This document shows positions 33,416 to 47,200 of a stretch of DNA of 64,000 nt, piece after piece. The position numbers and the translations under genes are program-made. The DNA is from Copromyces sp. CBS 386.78. Lineage: Eukaryota > Ascomycota > Sordariomycetes > Sordariales > Sordariaceae. The number at the start of each line of letters is the position of its first letter. Position 1 is the stretch's first letter. The notes below the pieces were generated by a model, which was not told where the DNA came from, searched no databases, and saw only the letters and a list, made by a program, of their open reading frames with translations. The stretch is taken from positions 154,476-218,475 of the forward strand of contig MU839159.1 in assembly GCA_030685235.1 (NCBI GenBank), in the 5' to 3' direction.

Positions 33416-34416
33416 ATTACCCCCTTGCTCCCCAAAGGAGACGCAAGCCCACTGCACCACACAGACGTACAGAAGTCGTAGAATAGCTAAGATATACGAA
33501 AATGACTAAAATCAGTCCGCCAATCACACCCAACCTAATATACAAAATTAGGAAAAAATTCAACAACACCAAAAAAGACAAAGTCCCTCTATTTAAACCC
33601 CTAAATAAACGTTATACAATTATTTACTCCCTACCCGAATTAGCAATACCTTTATTACGGCACTTACCCTTATAAAACCACGCTTAATAGCCTAAATACT
33701 AAAATTAATAGGGTATCTAAAAACTACCTATCCGGGGACCTCTTCTACCGAATAACAAATCTATACCTATTAGAAGTAATTAGAATTAGAACTATTACCT
33801 CTATACTTCGTAGCGCTCTACTTTTCTAACTAATAAAAACGTCTTTAAATAGCCTACTATACCTCTCGCTAGAGGCGACCTTAATAATCCTTTATATATA
33901 CGAAATATTATATCTACCGCCTTGTAACAGTTGCGTATTGTAGTAAATACTAGTATTTTCGCTAACTACGCGTAAAAAGGGTAGAAGAAAGCTAACCAAC
34001 TATTTATCTAACAAATACTATACTTTAATAATTACAAAAGTCCCTCCTTTATAAACGTACAAACCTCTCTTTACCGTAATCTTATTAGAATAACCTTCCT
34101 AAAACATCACTCAATCTGAATATTCCTCCTCTCTATAATTATCGCCGTTGTAACTACCTATACCCCTAACCAGACTACGAACTTTAATATTCTTTATCCT
34201 TATACCTTTTTATTTATATTTTTTAACTTAATAAGAATTATAATTATAATTCGTATACTTACCCTCTTCCTTTTATTATTTTTACAACTTTGAAGGAACG
34301 CTACTCCCTTTTATTTTCGTCGTAGAAATATTTATTAATATATTTCCCTTATTATTAACTATAAGATACTTTAATATAGAGCTTAAAAGAAAAATATTAC
34401 CGTTAAACTTTCAACA
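33416..34416. mobile_element. Decayed internal retroelement sequence, class uncertain
   Basis: C-rich, G-poor AT-rich sequence starting with the polypurine tract of the adjacent LTR. Fragments of open reading appear on both strands; no domain could be recognised. It ends at the hairpin-headed element. Confidence 0.35.
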
Positions 34417-34610
34417 TAGTCTTTCCTTGGGCGGAGCCGGATATGCCCAACGAAGACAGTGAAACGCCCACGGTGTCCGCATTTTTGCACTGTAAAGTTG
34501 GATCCACATCTATCCGCTAGTTTTAATACCAACCGAAACATTACCAATCTCAACACCAACCGAACATTACTAAATATTACCCAATTCTCCGAAAACATCT
34601 CCCGTATTAT
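34417..34610 (+). mobile_element. Hairpin-headed element F, copy 1, left part
   Basis: Starts with a module of about 49 bases, AGTCTTTCCTTGGGCGGAGC, that can fold on itself (TTCCTTGGGC against GCCCAACGAA, GTCTTTC against GAAAC). It matches 40736-40920, then is broken by the insert at 34611; the rest resumes at 35649. Confidence 0.65.
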
Positions 34611-35147
34611 TGAAACACCATGCCTAAGCAAGGAGATGCGCGGCCTACCAAAGGTGTCACGGAAGAAATCCGCACCGAAGGTCGCGGTCTGTGGGCCCGC
34701 ATTGACGCAGTACGGCGGTGTTTCTATTTAGACGCTGCGAATGGAAAAAAACACGGACGATATGTTGATCCGTGCGTACTATTCGCAGAGTGTCTCGCAT
34801 TAGATTGATTAGCTGGAAGAGTGGAGAGGCGAGACACTTTTCTATTTCAATTAAAAAAGGCCACTTTTAGAAAATGCATTAAAAAGAAAAGACTATGAAA
34901 ACGATCGCTTCGATTAGGCGGTCATTTTGATACCGGTTATATCTTTTTCCGATACTTAATTATTGAGGAAAATTGAAAAGAAGCGTTTTTTTTTTTTTTT
35001 TTTTTGGTTGAAAATGATTAAGTTTTTTTGCCTGCCAGGAATTGCTTACTTACCGGCCGGCAATTCCCTACCGGCCGGCAACTCCTTAAGGCCCGTACGC
35101 CTTTTCTTCCTCAAAGGATTTTTGAAAACAACGACTGTTTTTTTCTT

Positions 35148-35310
35148 CACCAATAACCCTAACCCTGAAAATAAAAAGGGCACCAAAATGACCGCCATTT
35201 CAGGCTGGTTATTTTAAACCCCGCAAGAGGTTCATGCGCCCTCTATTTAACGAAAAATCTTAGTTTAAAAAATTTTGCCGAATAGGTCCTTAGAAAAGGA
35301 AAAAAAAAAA
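35148..35310 (+). repeat. Telomere-word, A-tailed retroposon-like sequence
   Basis: Plus strand: ATAACCCTAACCCTGAAAAT, GGGCACCAAAATGACCGCC, CATGCGCCCTCTATTTAACG, CTTAGTTT, GCCGAATAGGTCCTTAG, then a run of about 20 A and 200 bases of A-rich sequence with (AATAAG)n near 35335. Little mutated. Same family as 61277-61465 and 62300-62600. Confidence 0.7.
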
Positions 35311-35580
35311 AAAAAAAAAATTTAATTATTTATAAGAATAAGAATAAGAATAAGAAAAAAAAAAAATTTATAAAAAAAAAATTTTTAAAAACAAAAGAAA
35401 AACAAAAAAAAAACCAAAAAAAAAATTTTTTTTAAAAAAAAAGAGAAAGAAAAGGAAAAAGAAAAAGAAAAAAAAAGAAGAAAAATAAAGAAAAAATAAA
35501 AGAATAAATAAAAATTAAAAAAAAAATTTTTTAACATTGGGAATAAAAATAAAATAAAATATAAAATAAATATAAAATCT
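35311..35580. repeat. A-rich simple sequence
   Basis: Runs of A with scattered G and T. Apparent Phe-rich open frames on the minus strand are a by-product. It is either the tail of the preceding retroposon or expanded simple sequence. Confidence 0.8.
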
Positions 35581-35648
35581 ACTAGCTTGGGCAATATGGT
35601 GTTTCACTGTCTTCCGTGGGCATAATCCGGCTCCGCCCAAGGAAACAC

Positions 35649-35931
35649 TATTTTATTTTTATTAGAAATAATTTTAGAATTCGCAAAACTACTTATAATC
35701 GCCTCCAACCGTCTTTATAACTTCAAACTCCTATTTTAACTATTACCAACCCCCGACGGGGGGTACTATAGGGACGCCTATAATATAATAGTATATAAGG
35801 ACGCTCGCATCCCTACTAGTATCGTAGATTGTAGAAACCTTCTATTCGAATCCTATCTATAACTATTATAATTCTTTTTCTCCATTTCTATCCATCCTAT
35901 CTATTCCCAATTCCTTAGTACCCAAAATCTA
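35649..35931 (+). mobile_element. Hairpin-headed element F, copy 1, right part
   Basis: Resumes element F after the insert. It matches 40925-41245, including the palindromic CCCCCGACGGGGGGTACTAT, and ends CCTTAGTACCCAAAATCTA where the family A LTR begins. Confidence 0.65.
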
Positions 35932-36183
35932 TATCATAGGGCGAGAGGGCACTGTTATAGGTAGAGTACGATATGTGTTGTTGTATGAGGAAAGAGGAAG
36001 GAAGTGTGCTCGGAGGTCTGGCTATATAGGCGAGAGCCCTACAGACTAGACCGTACGTAGGTACGTAAGGCTATACGTAACGGTAATATAGCTAATATAC
36101 GCGGGCAGAACTCTAGGCTCTAGTCGGTATAGTATATATGTAATTAGTGCAATATAATATATTATAGGCTTAACCCTATAATA
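35932..36183 (-). repeat. Family A 3' LTR, copy 3
   Basis: 252 bases, TATCATAGGG..CCCTATAATA. Followed on the plus strand by TTATCCCCC, the inverse of a polypurine tract, and by the same 3' internal sequence as copy 1. Confidence 0.75.
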
Positions 36184-37754
36184 TTATCCCCCTTTAAAAG
36201 AAGTTCGAAGAGTTGAAAAAATCTAGATATACGTAAAATAATAGATTTAAAACCCTTTATATCGCTTCCTATCTTCGTAAATATTTATCAATTTCTAAAA
36301 TACTTTACTAAATGCGAGGTATAAACTTTCCTCTATATTTTTCTACGTCCTATCTTTTATCGCGGCGGCCGTTTCCTACTATACTAAACGGTTAGAGCGG
36401 CGCTATAGTAGTTCCAAGGCGGTCAATATTAATTTAGGGAATTATTTCACGTTTTTTCTTTAGCTAAGGACCACGGGGTCATCAAGAGCGCAAGGTAGTT
36501 CATCACAAGTAGGAGCAGATCAGCTGCTCAATCAAGTACTATTAATTATAAGTTTGAGCCTTAAAAATAAAAGGAGAAGGAATCTCCTTCGGGATTTAGG
36601 AAGAGAAATAGGCAACTTAGACCAAACAACACTCCTTCTTAGAAGAATATATTTCGAATTCTAATCCCAAATTCGTTTTCCTATACTAAGTTCATTCTTC
36701 CATTACTTCGTAATCCCCTCTTAAAAAGATTAACGTCTAAATTTACTCCCTCAACCTCTCTCGAAGATCCGTTAGAGTACAATACTTTAATATTAACTCT
36801 AATCTCCTCCTAAGTAGTCGATAGTTAAAATATAAAGATCTCCTCGTTTTTATTTTATAGATAGGAATTATTTTACAGCAAATCTACTCTCTTTTCTAAA
36901 ATATTAATTTTTATAATCTTTATATTAATTAAATTAATTTTTCTATAGTAGGGAATTAATCTCTCTTCTTATATAATATTTTCTACTTTAAATTAAATAG
37001 TAATAAGGACGAAATAAATTTCAAATTCCTAATTAAATTAATTAATACGAATTCGAAGAATCTTCGGCCGAAATTTCTCGTAGACGTTAAAGCTATCTCC
37101 GCTTTCCTCGGGATACTAATTTAAAAACCGAAGGTTAAATAATAAATAATTAATTACCTCCTTCGACAAAAAAGTCTTTTACTCAATTTAACGGAAATTT
37201 TAATTCTAAATATATACGGATTTTAAACTCTTCGTTTAATCTACGACTTATTAATACCTTTTAACAAATATACTAGCCCCTTTCCCCTTTTTAATTAAAC
37301 TACAATCGACGTAGAATACGAAAACAAATTATTTTGAAATACCAATTTAATAAAATAATAAACTAGAAACTAGAAAATTAATAATCTAAATTATATAGTA
37401 AATTAGAAACTACAAATTAACGATAAATAATAAATCCCCCTTTTACTATTTCCGCTTATAGTTAGTATAAATACTTGTAATTTATATGCCGAATTCCTCT
37501 TTAGAATAATTACGACCCTTTTAGAGTATATTATATTAATATTTCAAATAATTCTAACCAACCTTTTACAAATAATTAACTTCTTATTAAAAGTAAATAC
37601 AATTAAAAAGGTAATACTTACTTCCTTTTACAATAGTAATTACCGCCAATTAAACGAAATTATAATAAAACTTCTAAACTAATATAATACCTAATACCCT
37701 AATCGAAATATAAATACTTTAATCCAAATAGTATAAAAATATTTAAAGGATGAA
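36184..37754 (-). mobile_element. 3' internal remnant of family A element, then unclassified
   Basis: 36184-36425 matches 9140-9390. After that, 36440-36530 is nearly unmutated sequence (TAAGGACCACGGGGTCATCA), then decayed AT-rich DNA without recognisable motifs until repeat B. Confidence 0.5.
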
Positions 37755-38330
37755 AATAATAATAGTCTTATTCCCTATACTACTTATCTATAGCGCTTTA
37801 TTGGTATAGGGTACTTCTCTTAGTTCTCTAGAAGAAACCGTACGGCAATAAGCGCCGTCGGATGAAAACCGCTAATTCTTTTCGGTTGCAAATAAATTAC
37901 GCTTACTCTATTTTAATTCCGTTTATAGCGGTGCTCACCTACCGCTTTAGTAAATAAGTTACTTCCCTTTTACTACCTTCGATCTAATATTAGAATAATC
38001 GAGATACCGCTCTCGTACGCCGCTCCTTCCTCTTAAACCGCCTATAGTAATCGTCCCTTCCCTATCGTTTGCCCTTACTCCCGCCTTATTATTATCCCCT
38101 AAACTCCTACAACTCTATTAAAATTTGTATAAGTATAAAGGCCCCTTCTTTCCCTCTATATAAGAATTCCTCCCCGCCGCTATTTTTCGAACTTCCCCTT
38201 CTTCTTTATTTAATTAACTTTTAAAATAGCGTCCTCTTCTATTGGCCGTACTCCCGACCGTCTTCCCGGCCATATATTTAACCCCCTAGGCTTTGCGATT
38301 CGTATTAATTATAGTACCGCTAAGCGCAGT
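37755..38330. repeat. Dispersed repeat B, copy 3 (long)
   Basis: Aligned with 30765-31325 throughout; diverges after GCGATTCGTATTAATTATAG. Differences are transitions for the most part. Confidence 0.6.
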
Positions 38331-38485
38331 ATTGACCTCGTCCGTATAATAGATTCCCCGTCCCCTAAGCTCCCCCGTTCCCCCGCGCCCCCCTCTTCCC
38401 CGGCGCCCGAGCTCTAAGCCCTTGTCCGGGTGTTAACTTCCAACCCCGCCTTCAACCTTCCTCCCGGCTGGTGAGTTAAAGGATG
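38331..38485. other. GC-rich island
   Basis: About 150 bases rich in C (CCCCCGCGCCCCCCTCTTCC) with ordinary CA/TG content. No ORF. It may be the edge of an LTR or untranslated leader for the gag-like remnant downstream, or host DNA trapped between elements. Confidence 0.45.
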
Positions 38486-38702
38486 AAAAGCATTTCGATA
38501 AAGGATACTAAATCTACCTATCTCCGAATAACTATATTAACCCAAAATATAACCCTATATAATTACCAATATATTTCCCCTTCTACTATAATACTTTAAC
38601 TTATAAACCCCTACCTTATAACCAATTATTATTAAATATTATATCTAATACCTCTTCTTCCCCTTCTACTTAGAAGACTTCTCCTTCCCCCAATACTTAA
38701 AA

Positions 38703-39545
38703 GCCTATACCGAAAGTCCTTAACCCTATTACTTTCCTTACCAAGGGTAATACCATAGCTTACGTCCGTAATATCAACCCTAAAAAGAAATTTAACGGTA
38801 AGAAAGTTACTAAATATCTCAAATTCTTCGAAGAAGAGGTCGGATATATTAACTTTAGTAATAACGAATTTAAAATTACTACTTAGATCGGCTAATATAA
38901 AAAATAGCCCAAGGACGTCGCTAAGGGTATCCTCCGCTAATTTAAAATTAACAATAATATTACTTAGGATAATTTCACCTTAATTTTTAAAATTATTTAT
39001 AGAATTAAGGATTTTAAATAGACCGATAGCGTATTTATTACTCTAAAAAAGTTCTATACTAAATATATCCCTTATAATAAAATAAAGATCGTTAACGTTA
39101 TCTTTAATTATTTTACCCTTTTTACCCGTTAGTCTTTTATTAACCGTAATAATATTAAGGATTTAACCGTTAAGAATTTTTATAAGAAGCTATATATTAA
39201 TATTAAATATATAATTACTATTTTTATATATAAATTTAAAGAGGAGATTTACTAAATAAATTAGACTACCTTCGCTAGTAAATTTAACGACCTTATTATT
39301 AAATAATTTAATAAAGTCGATATTTTTAAATCTTCGGCCTCTTCCGATTTTAATAAAGAGGAAATCGTTATTAAAACGCGTAAATTTTCTAAGAAAATTA
39401 TTAAATTTAATAATAATATTTCTTCCGAAAATAATAATACTCTAATCGTTAAAAAAATTATTCAAATTATTACGAAGGAACTTGCTAAAAAGCAATCCAC
39501 TACTAATAAAACTATAAATAAATTTACCGAAAATTTTAGAAAATT
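38703..39545 (+). pseudogene. gag-like remnant
   Basis: One plus-strand frame with few stops over about 280 codons: KVLNPITFLTKGNTIAYVRN at the start, a region with regularly spaced aromatic and charged residues suited to a capsid fold, and a Lys/Asn/Ser-rich charged C-terminal part. Downstream (39750-40700) another stretch begins YKGDYLIYKYAKKDLNF, which could be a degenerate zinc knuckle. I see no RT, so the element is gag-only or truncated at 40735 by element F. Confidence 0.45.
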
Positions 39546-40735
39546 AATAATTTAAATTTCCTAAAATATTTGCCCCCCTTCCGAAATACCCCCTCCTACC
39601 CCTTAATAACCTACTATCTACTACCCCTTTTAAATCTAATACCTTTTTATTTAAACTAATACTATTTAAACTAACGTTATACCTATTAATAACTTTAATC
39701 GAAATAAAATTTAATACCCATTATTTAATAATTACTAATCTTCTAACGAATATTAAAAAGTTTATTACTAATATAAAGGAGATTACCTTATATATAAATA
39801 CGCTAAGAAGGATTTAAACTTTATATACGGATATTATTCTTTTTAAAAGGCTTAGGTTTCTAAAAGTATACTAATTATCGTCTTCTTTAGCCTTAGTTAT
39901 AACTACGAAAATTATATAAATTAGGAGTTATATCGCGCTATATATAAATAAAGGAAGGTCGGAGAATTATTAAGGTTTTTAATCGTTTTAAAGCCAAATT
40001 ATCCCGCTTATTCTAATTTTAAAAATTAAGAATTTAAATATTATAAAGGTAGAAATCCTAATAAGCCCGATTACGTTCCGAAATTTAATATCCTCTACTA
40101 AAGTACTAGAAGAAAGTAGGAAGAAATATAAAAGTTAAAGGGGAAGAAAATATTACCCTTAATTAATATTATTTAAATTATGAAGTATAATTACTTCTAT
40201 AAACCGATATTAAAGGCTTGAGAATAAATCGCTTCTATATATATTATCCTAATTAGAAGTAAGGAATTCCCTAATAAATTTCCGAAGGTCATGAATTAAC
40301 TAATTCGGGAAATAAAGTCGAAATTAGTATAATACCCCTAACCTCTATAATAATCGTTACCTTTAAAGAGACTAAGAAAATTCGGGTCTCCGAAGGTAAT
40401 TCTTCTAATAATACCCCTATATTCTTATTTATCCCCCGTATCGAAACCGCTAATATAATTTAAAAAAGGGGCTAAGCGTAATATTAATACTATAAAAGGA
40501 AAATAACCCGCTTCTAAATCTATTATTAAAAAGGCTAAGAAAGTTTATTTTTCTAACTAACCTAAAGATCTTAAAGTCTATAATAATATTGCGGATTTAA
40601 AGGAGCTTTACCCTATAACTACGAAATTTATAAATATTAAAGTTTCGGTTACTATTAAAAATATTATTAAATATAGCCCCGTTAATATTATAGCTATTTA
40701 TTACTAAGTAAATCTATTCGCTAATACTACTTAAT
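39546..40735 (+). mobile_element. Decayed continuation of the gag-like element
   Basis: AT-rich, with plus-strand frames of moderate length between 39750 and 40700 and no recognised domain. Ends at the head of element F. Confidence 0.4.
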
Positions 40736-41245
40736 ATAGTCTTTCCTTGGGCGGAGCCGGATCCCAAGGAAGACAGTGAAACGCCCACGGTATCCGCATT
40801 TTTATACTGTAAAGCAAGATCCACATTTATCCGCTAATCGCAATACTAACCAAAATATTACCAGTCTCAATACTAATCGAAATATTATTAGATATTATTT
40901 AAGAATATATCTCCCGCATTACCTTATTATTAGAAATAATCCTAAAATTCGTAAAATACTTCTAATAGCCTTTAACCGTCTTTATAACCTCAAATTCCTA
41001 TCTTTACTATTACTAGTCCCCGACGGGGGGTACTATAGGGACGCTTATAATATAATAATATATAAGGACGCTTATATATCCCTACTAGTATCGTAGATTA
41101 TAGAGACCCTCTCTATTCGAATCCTATTTATAATTATTTATAACTATTTTCTCCATTTCTATCTATTTCTACCCCTCTATCACCCTTATATTACCTTCCT
41201 ATTACTTCCCTATTACCTCCTTACTTCCTTAGCACCCAAAATTTT
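40736..41245 (+). mobile_element. Hairpin-headed element F, copy 2 (uninterrupted)
   Basis: About 510 bases from AGTCTTTCCTTGGGCGGAGC to CCTTAGCACCCAAAATTT. The reference copy for the split element at 34417-35931. It holds the palindromic CCCCGACGGGGGGTACTATA near 41022. No coding potential; TA precedes the head in the copies at 34417, 40736 and 63713. Confidence 0.65.
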
Positions 41246-44200
41246 ATCCGGTTGGCGGTTAGCGGTTAGTTATTGGCGCGGGGGGGGTTTTAGTTAAGGG
41301 AGGAGATGTAGGTATACTATAAGACGTACTATCTTTCGGGTTGCTATAGACGGGTACTTTATTACTACGGCGGGGTATTTATAAAGTAATTTAATTAAGG
41401 TACGTAGAACAAGCCGTATTGAACTCCTTTTTTTTTTGGGCGGGGGGGTATTTTTTTTACTTTATAACCTTTTAAAACGGATTAGGAGAAGGAGAGAAAA
41501 GTCCGGAAAAGGAGGCGATTTTATAGTATTAGCGTTAGCGGTAGCGGTAGCGGTAATAATAGGGGTAGTATTAACCTAATAATAACTATTTAAAATCTTA
41601 CGGCGGGAATTAGGATTATTAGCGATAATAATAAGGGTAGCGTTAATCTATTCCCCGTTTCTAATTCTACAGCGCTTAACGGCCGGCTCGAAAATTTTGC
41701 GGACGGCCTCTTCCAATATATTAATTTCGAAAATAATAGTCGAGGCGTAAAATTAGGCACCTTAAAGGTTATTAATTTTAGGAAAAATAGCTATAGTAAC
41801 GGTAACGGCGATAATGGTTAATAAACGACTAGGGTAACGGTATTAATAGTTGACGGTTAATTAATAGTTGACGGTTAATAAATAATAAAGAAGGGATTGG
41901 GAATATGTAGATAGATTGGATTTAAATAATAGGATTGGTATTAGTACTTTATATATAAATTACTATATATTAGATACTCCTTCTATATATTGGATACTCT
42001 TTCTATATATTGGATATTCTTTCAATTAATTAAAGGTAAACATTATTTATAGTCCAAACCTCTTAAATATATCCTTTAAAGTATTTATAGATTGCCCTCC
42101 TTTTAAACGTAGCGGTCTACTAATACTTTTGCGAAGTCTTCTACGAGGCTTTCCTGAATTTGTACTTAATCTACTAAATCTAGTTGTACTACTAATTTTA
42201 CTTAAGGTATTACTAATTTTACTGCCGGGCAATCTTCTACGAGGTCTGCTACTAACTCTACTATTGGGAAGTCTACTATAGGGTTTGCCGCGCCCTCTAC
42301 TAATACCCGGGGCTAGACCGTTATCGAAATCGGAATTATTATCTAAGATATTACCGGGACTATAACCGACCGTACGTATATAATTAGAAGCCGGGGGATT
42401 TTATTAACAACTACATATTAATAATAACTATCTAGGAATTAATTACTAATTCTATCGTCTAATAATATTAAGGGTTCGATAATAATATATTTAATTAGTC
42501 TTAATACGTAAGGTATCGAATTCGAAGGTTTCTTTAAATATTATACCCTATAAAGTACGTACATAAAAAATAGCTATATATAATAACCTAATTGTAAAGT
42601 CCTTCTTCAAAATATTATATATAGTTTTATTAAATATTTATGCTTATAATTTATATATTATAATAATATATATAATCGTAAAAGGGAATTAGATTTTAAT
42701 ATAGTAAGTAGCGCTTCGTTAGAACTTTCAAATAAACCGGAAGATAGGAATAATATAGGGGTCGAAATTAGGGTAGTCCTCTTTAAAATAGGGTAGGCCG
42801 CGGTAGTTGTTAAAGTATATTAGAATAACGAAGGGGGGATTATTAGCTTTTAGGCTATAAAAGAGTTAATTATTATATTTTAAATAAAAGTATTAATAAT
42901 TAACTTATTAAATATTATATTTTTAATAATCTTTATCCTAAATAATATCGATAATTATACTAATAGAGCTATTAATTAACCCTCCTTCAATTTAGAGATT
43001 CTTTATAAGTATAACCCTATTGCTAATAACTAAGCTAAACCGGTTATATAAATTACCGGTATTAGTATATAAAGTTGCCTTTATATTAAGAGGATCGTTA
43101 GTAGTTAAGACCGTAAAGGCTAGGCTATTTAATACTTCTAAGTAAGTAGAGTTATAGGTATTAACTATAATATTAGTCGGAAAGATTTATAAGGTATTAA
43201 CAAATTCTAATTATTTAGGAATTAGTAATACTTATTTACACCGTATTAATAATAATTCCTAATTAGTAATAGAGCGGGTATTGTTTTATAAACCTTCGAA
43301 TATATTACGGAATCTAGCCTAATTATTACCTTATTAACGGACAATTTACTTAAATTTAATATTCTAATCGAAGGTAAAGTAGTAAGTACGGCTACTACGT
43401 TAAATAAAGTCCAATTTCCCGGTTTTACGTTTACACCTTTATTCTTCTATTTCGTTAGGAAGCCTATCCGCCTCGTCGTCTCTAATTACTTCTAACGGGG
43501 TATTAGCATTATTAACAAATTATAGAGGTTCTTAGTAATATAATGCTTTTTAGCCAATAGGTAGTAATTAGAAAAAATCGCTAAATAGAAGAATATTAAT
43601 ACTATTAAATATTTTATACTAATTTTTAGGAAAGACTTATTATAACCGCTTATTAATAAAGTATATAATCTTTATACCCAATATAGACTTTTCGTTAATA
43701 ATAAAATATTTATACTATCGAAGGTTTCGTTGAATATTGGATAATTTATTACCATTAAAATTACTTAAAGTACTAATACTAAAGGGTAATTTAAATAGGG
43801 AATAGATAGTATAACTATTAATATTATTAGTAACTACCCTAATAGGAATATAACGGACTACGGGCTTAAGTAGGTCTTAAATTAAAGCTATTTTAATAAA
43901 TTTATAAGATAATAGTCGGAGGGTAAGGAATTCCTAGTATTAGGTAATATAGTTTTAATACTAATTATAGTCGATATTAATAGGGCAATATCTTAAAACT
44001 AAACTAATATTATTATTATTATTAATATAATAAGGTATATCCTTATAAAATATTAGCTTAATATATTTTTAAAATATAAGGATATTATTTTACCTAGCTA
44101 TATTTTTTTAATCCGGCTTATTTACTTCTAGTTCTTAATTAGGCGGCTTAAAGTTATCCTTAAATTCTATAGGAGGAAGGCGGCTATAATAATCGTCTAA

Positions 44201-47200
44201 ATATTAATAACCCTCTTAATAGGCTATAAAGGTTTCCTAATATAAATTATACCGAATATTATTAACCGTAAAAAGATTATCTAGCCTTCGATAAGGGTAA
44301 TATAATATAAATTTAATACAGCAAAAGTTTTCCTTCTATTAGTTCTCTTCGAATTTATAGATTAGAAAGTAATTAAATACCTTTAATTTAGCGCAGTTTA
44401 TAAGGGGTTTAGGCCGTAAACCGAACTCGAATCGAATAAGGAATTTAAAGTAGGATATATCGTTATACTAATCTTAACGCCCTATATACTTTTAATAGGG
44501 GGACTTAGTCTATCTTACCTCGCCAACTATATTAATATAAATATTAATAGCAAGGTCATCATCGCTAAAAATATTATCTACTACTTTTGCCGCAATATTT
44601 TATCTTCTCCTTTTAACCTAAAATAGGTCTACATTAGGATTAACAATAATAATACCCTTATAATTTCGATAACGATAGTCAACTTAAACAACAATTCGAA
44701 TGCTTTCTTACAAAGGAAACTCTATAAAAATATAATAGACTTCCTAAACAAACTAATTACGCTTAATAATAACCTTATTTATAAATTTTACTACAAATTA
44801 CTTAATAGGTTACTTTAAATTAATATCGGGAATAATATCGGCAGCGAGTTATTTATAGGTCCTTATCCTCTTTTTAACCTTAGAAACGTATTTTACAACG
44901 TAATTAAATACAATATTTATATTAGTACATAACTATATATTAATATTAATTATCTATCCTAGTATAATAGTTAAATTATATTAATTAAAAACGGTATTAT
45001 TACGCTTTATATTAAAGAGCCAGAACTTAAGGTTAATATAGGTAATTAAAATAGGATTATCGTATAGTTTCCGGGGGAAATAAAAACGATAGACTTTACA
45101 TTTTAGCTTTAGAAGATTAAGGTTTGGAATTTAGCGTTCGCTTAGGAGAATTCGAATTTAACAGCGAACTCGAAGACAATATATATTATTATAAATATAC
45201 CTTTATATACAGTTAATTATATTTGAAAATTCTTAGAAAATAGGCTTAATATTACAGTATAATTTATTTAAAATATTTATACGGTCGATATAGTTACGTA
45301 GAATTGAAATAGGGACCGGGGGAGGTATAGCCGGACTATAAACCAAAATTAGAACCAGAACTTCTTAAACTTTTTAATTTCCCGATAGGGGATTATCGGC
45401 CGGATCTTCGGCTTAAGTTTCTTAATTTCCCGGCAGGGTATTATCTTCGGCCTAAACCTAGGAATTTTAAACTTAAACCTAAAAATTATTAGCCTAAACC
45501 TAGGAATTTTAGGCCTAAGCCTAAGAGTTGTCGGCTTAAATATTACCGGGATTCCGGGGCCGAATATTAGGAGGGGGTCCTTCTAGGTCTTTATCTGGGC
45601 TAAAATAGGCCTCTTCTAACTATTTAATATAATAAAATATTAGATTATATATTGTAATATAGTAACCCTATATTTTAATAAATTCCCGTCGAACTACTAG
45701 ATTACGAAAATTAGGAGTATTAATATTATTTACCTAATAAATACTATAAATATACCTAATTCTTCGAATTTAAAACTCCAACCTCTATTAGAAATCGTTA
45801 AATTTAAACTTCGGGATTAAAATATAGTCTTTAAAAAGCTCAAATCTCTTCTAAAAATAAGTAGCAATATAGTGGTTATTAAAGATATTTCTTTTTAAAA
45901 TTATACGGCGGTTAATATCGTTAAATATTAGCTAATAATTATAATTAAATATATACTTTGCCAAACTATCCTAATAATAATTAGCGGTACTAAATATTAT
46001 AAATATAGTTAATATACCTAAGAAATTAATATATATTAATAGATCCCTAAATTCTTAGATCTAAAACGACCGGGTACCCCGAATTACCCTAGCAAACCGA
46101 GTAATAGAATTGAATAAAGCAATAGATTCTTTACTACGTACTTCGAAATAGTCTTTAAACCGATTTAGGTTAGCGAAAGTTTTAATATTAAATTTAGGGT
46201 AATTAATATAATATATACTTTTACCGTTAACCTAGCTACATATAATAGAGTTAAAAGCGATATAACGGAATTTTTTATAATTAGTAAACCGACTATTATA
46301 CTATTTTATTATATACTTAACCTATTCGTCGAATTTTACGGCTCTTATTCGAGGGTTAAAGAATTTAGCCCTACTATAAGGAAATAGTATTAGAAAATAC
46401 CTATAATATAATAAGCTAATTACAACGAAATTCGTTAATAGATTAATTTCAAAGGGGGCCCTACTTAATATAAATACAGGGCGCTAGAATTAATATAAGT
46501 TCGCTAGGATTAGGAGCCGGAGCCGGAGCCGGAGCGGAATTAGGAGCCGGAGCCGGAATTAGAGCCTAACCGCCGGCTAGTTAATTATCCGGTAAATCTA
46601 TAACCTATATTAAGGTAAAATAAAGATCCGGTACTTAGGTTATTCGAAGCTATACTCTTAATTAATCAATATCGTTTATTAACCCTCCTATAAAATTTAG
46701 TGCCGTATTAACTTCGAATTTATTAACCTCTTTAAAAATTTCCTATAATTGTACCTTATTTACTTTATCGAACTCTTTAATATTAATATCGTTAATTAAT
46801 ATAATAGCAACATTATCGAAAACATTTCTATCTTCTAATAATTAATTAAGACGTTCTTTAATAATTTTAATATCGGCGTATTTAAAGTAATTTTCTTTAA
46901 GGAATCAAAGCTATACTTTAATATTGCAGCGGTTAACTTTAAAATCCCTTCGAATATAGCTAACAATATACTCTTAATTTCGAACGTTTCGTAATTTAAC
47001 TAAAACAATATCGATTTCCTAAGGAAATTTAGGAAATTAACAATAAATATAGGAAACGTCCCGAAGGAAATTAATATAATAACCTTTATACTTATATTAA
47101 ATATTATTATAAATATAAATATCTATTAGGAATAATATTAATAAATAAATTACTTTAAAGGGGAAAGAATATTTACCAATAAAGACGTAAACTTTTAAAA

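Larger units (their letters stand above)
34611..35648. mobile_element. Insertion into element F, with hairpin module at its right end
   Basis: About 1.04 kb absent from the copy at 40736-41245. The left end GAAACACCATGCCTAAGC matches, inverted, the sequence just inside the right-end hairpin module (CTTGGGCAATATGGTGTTTCAC), so the ends are TIR-like, with the left hairpin lost. The module at the right end (35600-35648) is the inverse of the heads at 34417, 40736 and 63713. Left of about 34900 composition is ordinary: an ATG-started 62-codon frame at 34620-34808 (MPKQGDARPTKGVTEEIRTE...) has no known relatives that I recognise. Twin TACCGGCCGGCAA words lie near 35051-35080. Confidence 0.55.

Noticed and set aside
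35385..35594. Phe-rich minus-strand open frame
   Set aside because: Translation of an A-rich simple-sequence run; no codon structure.
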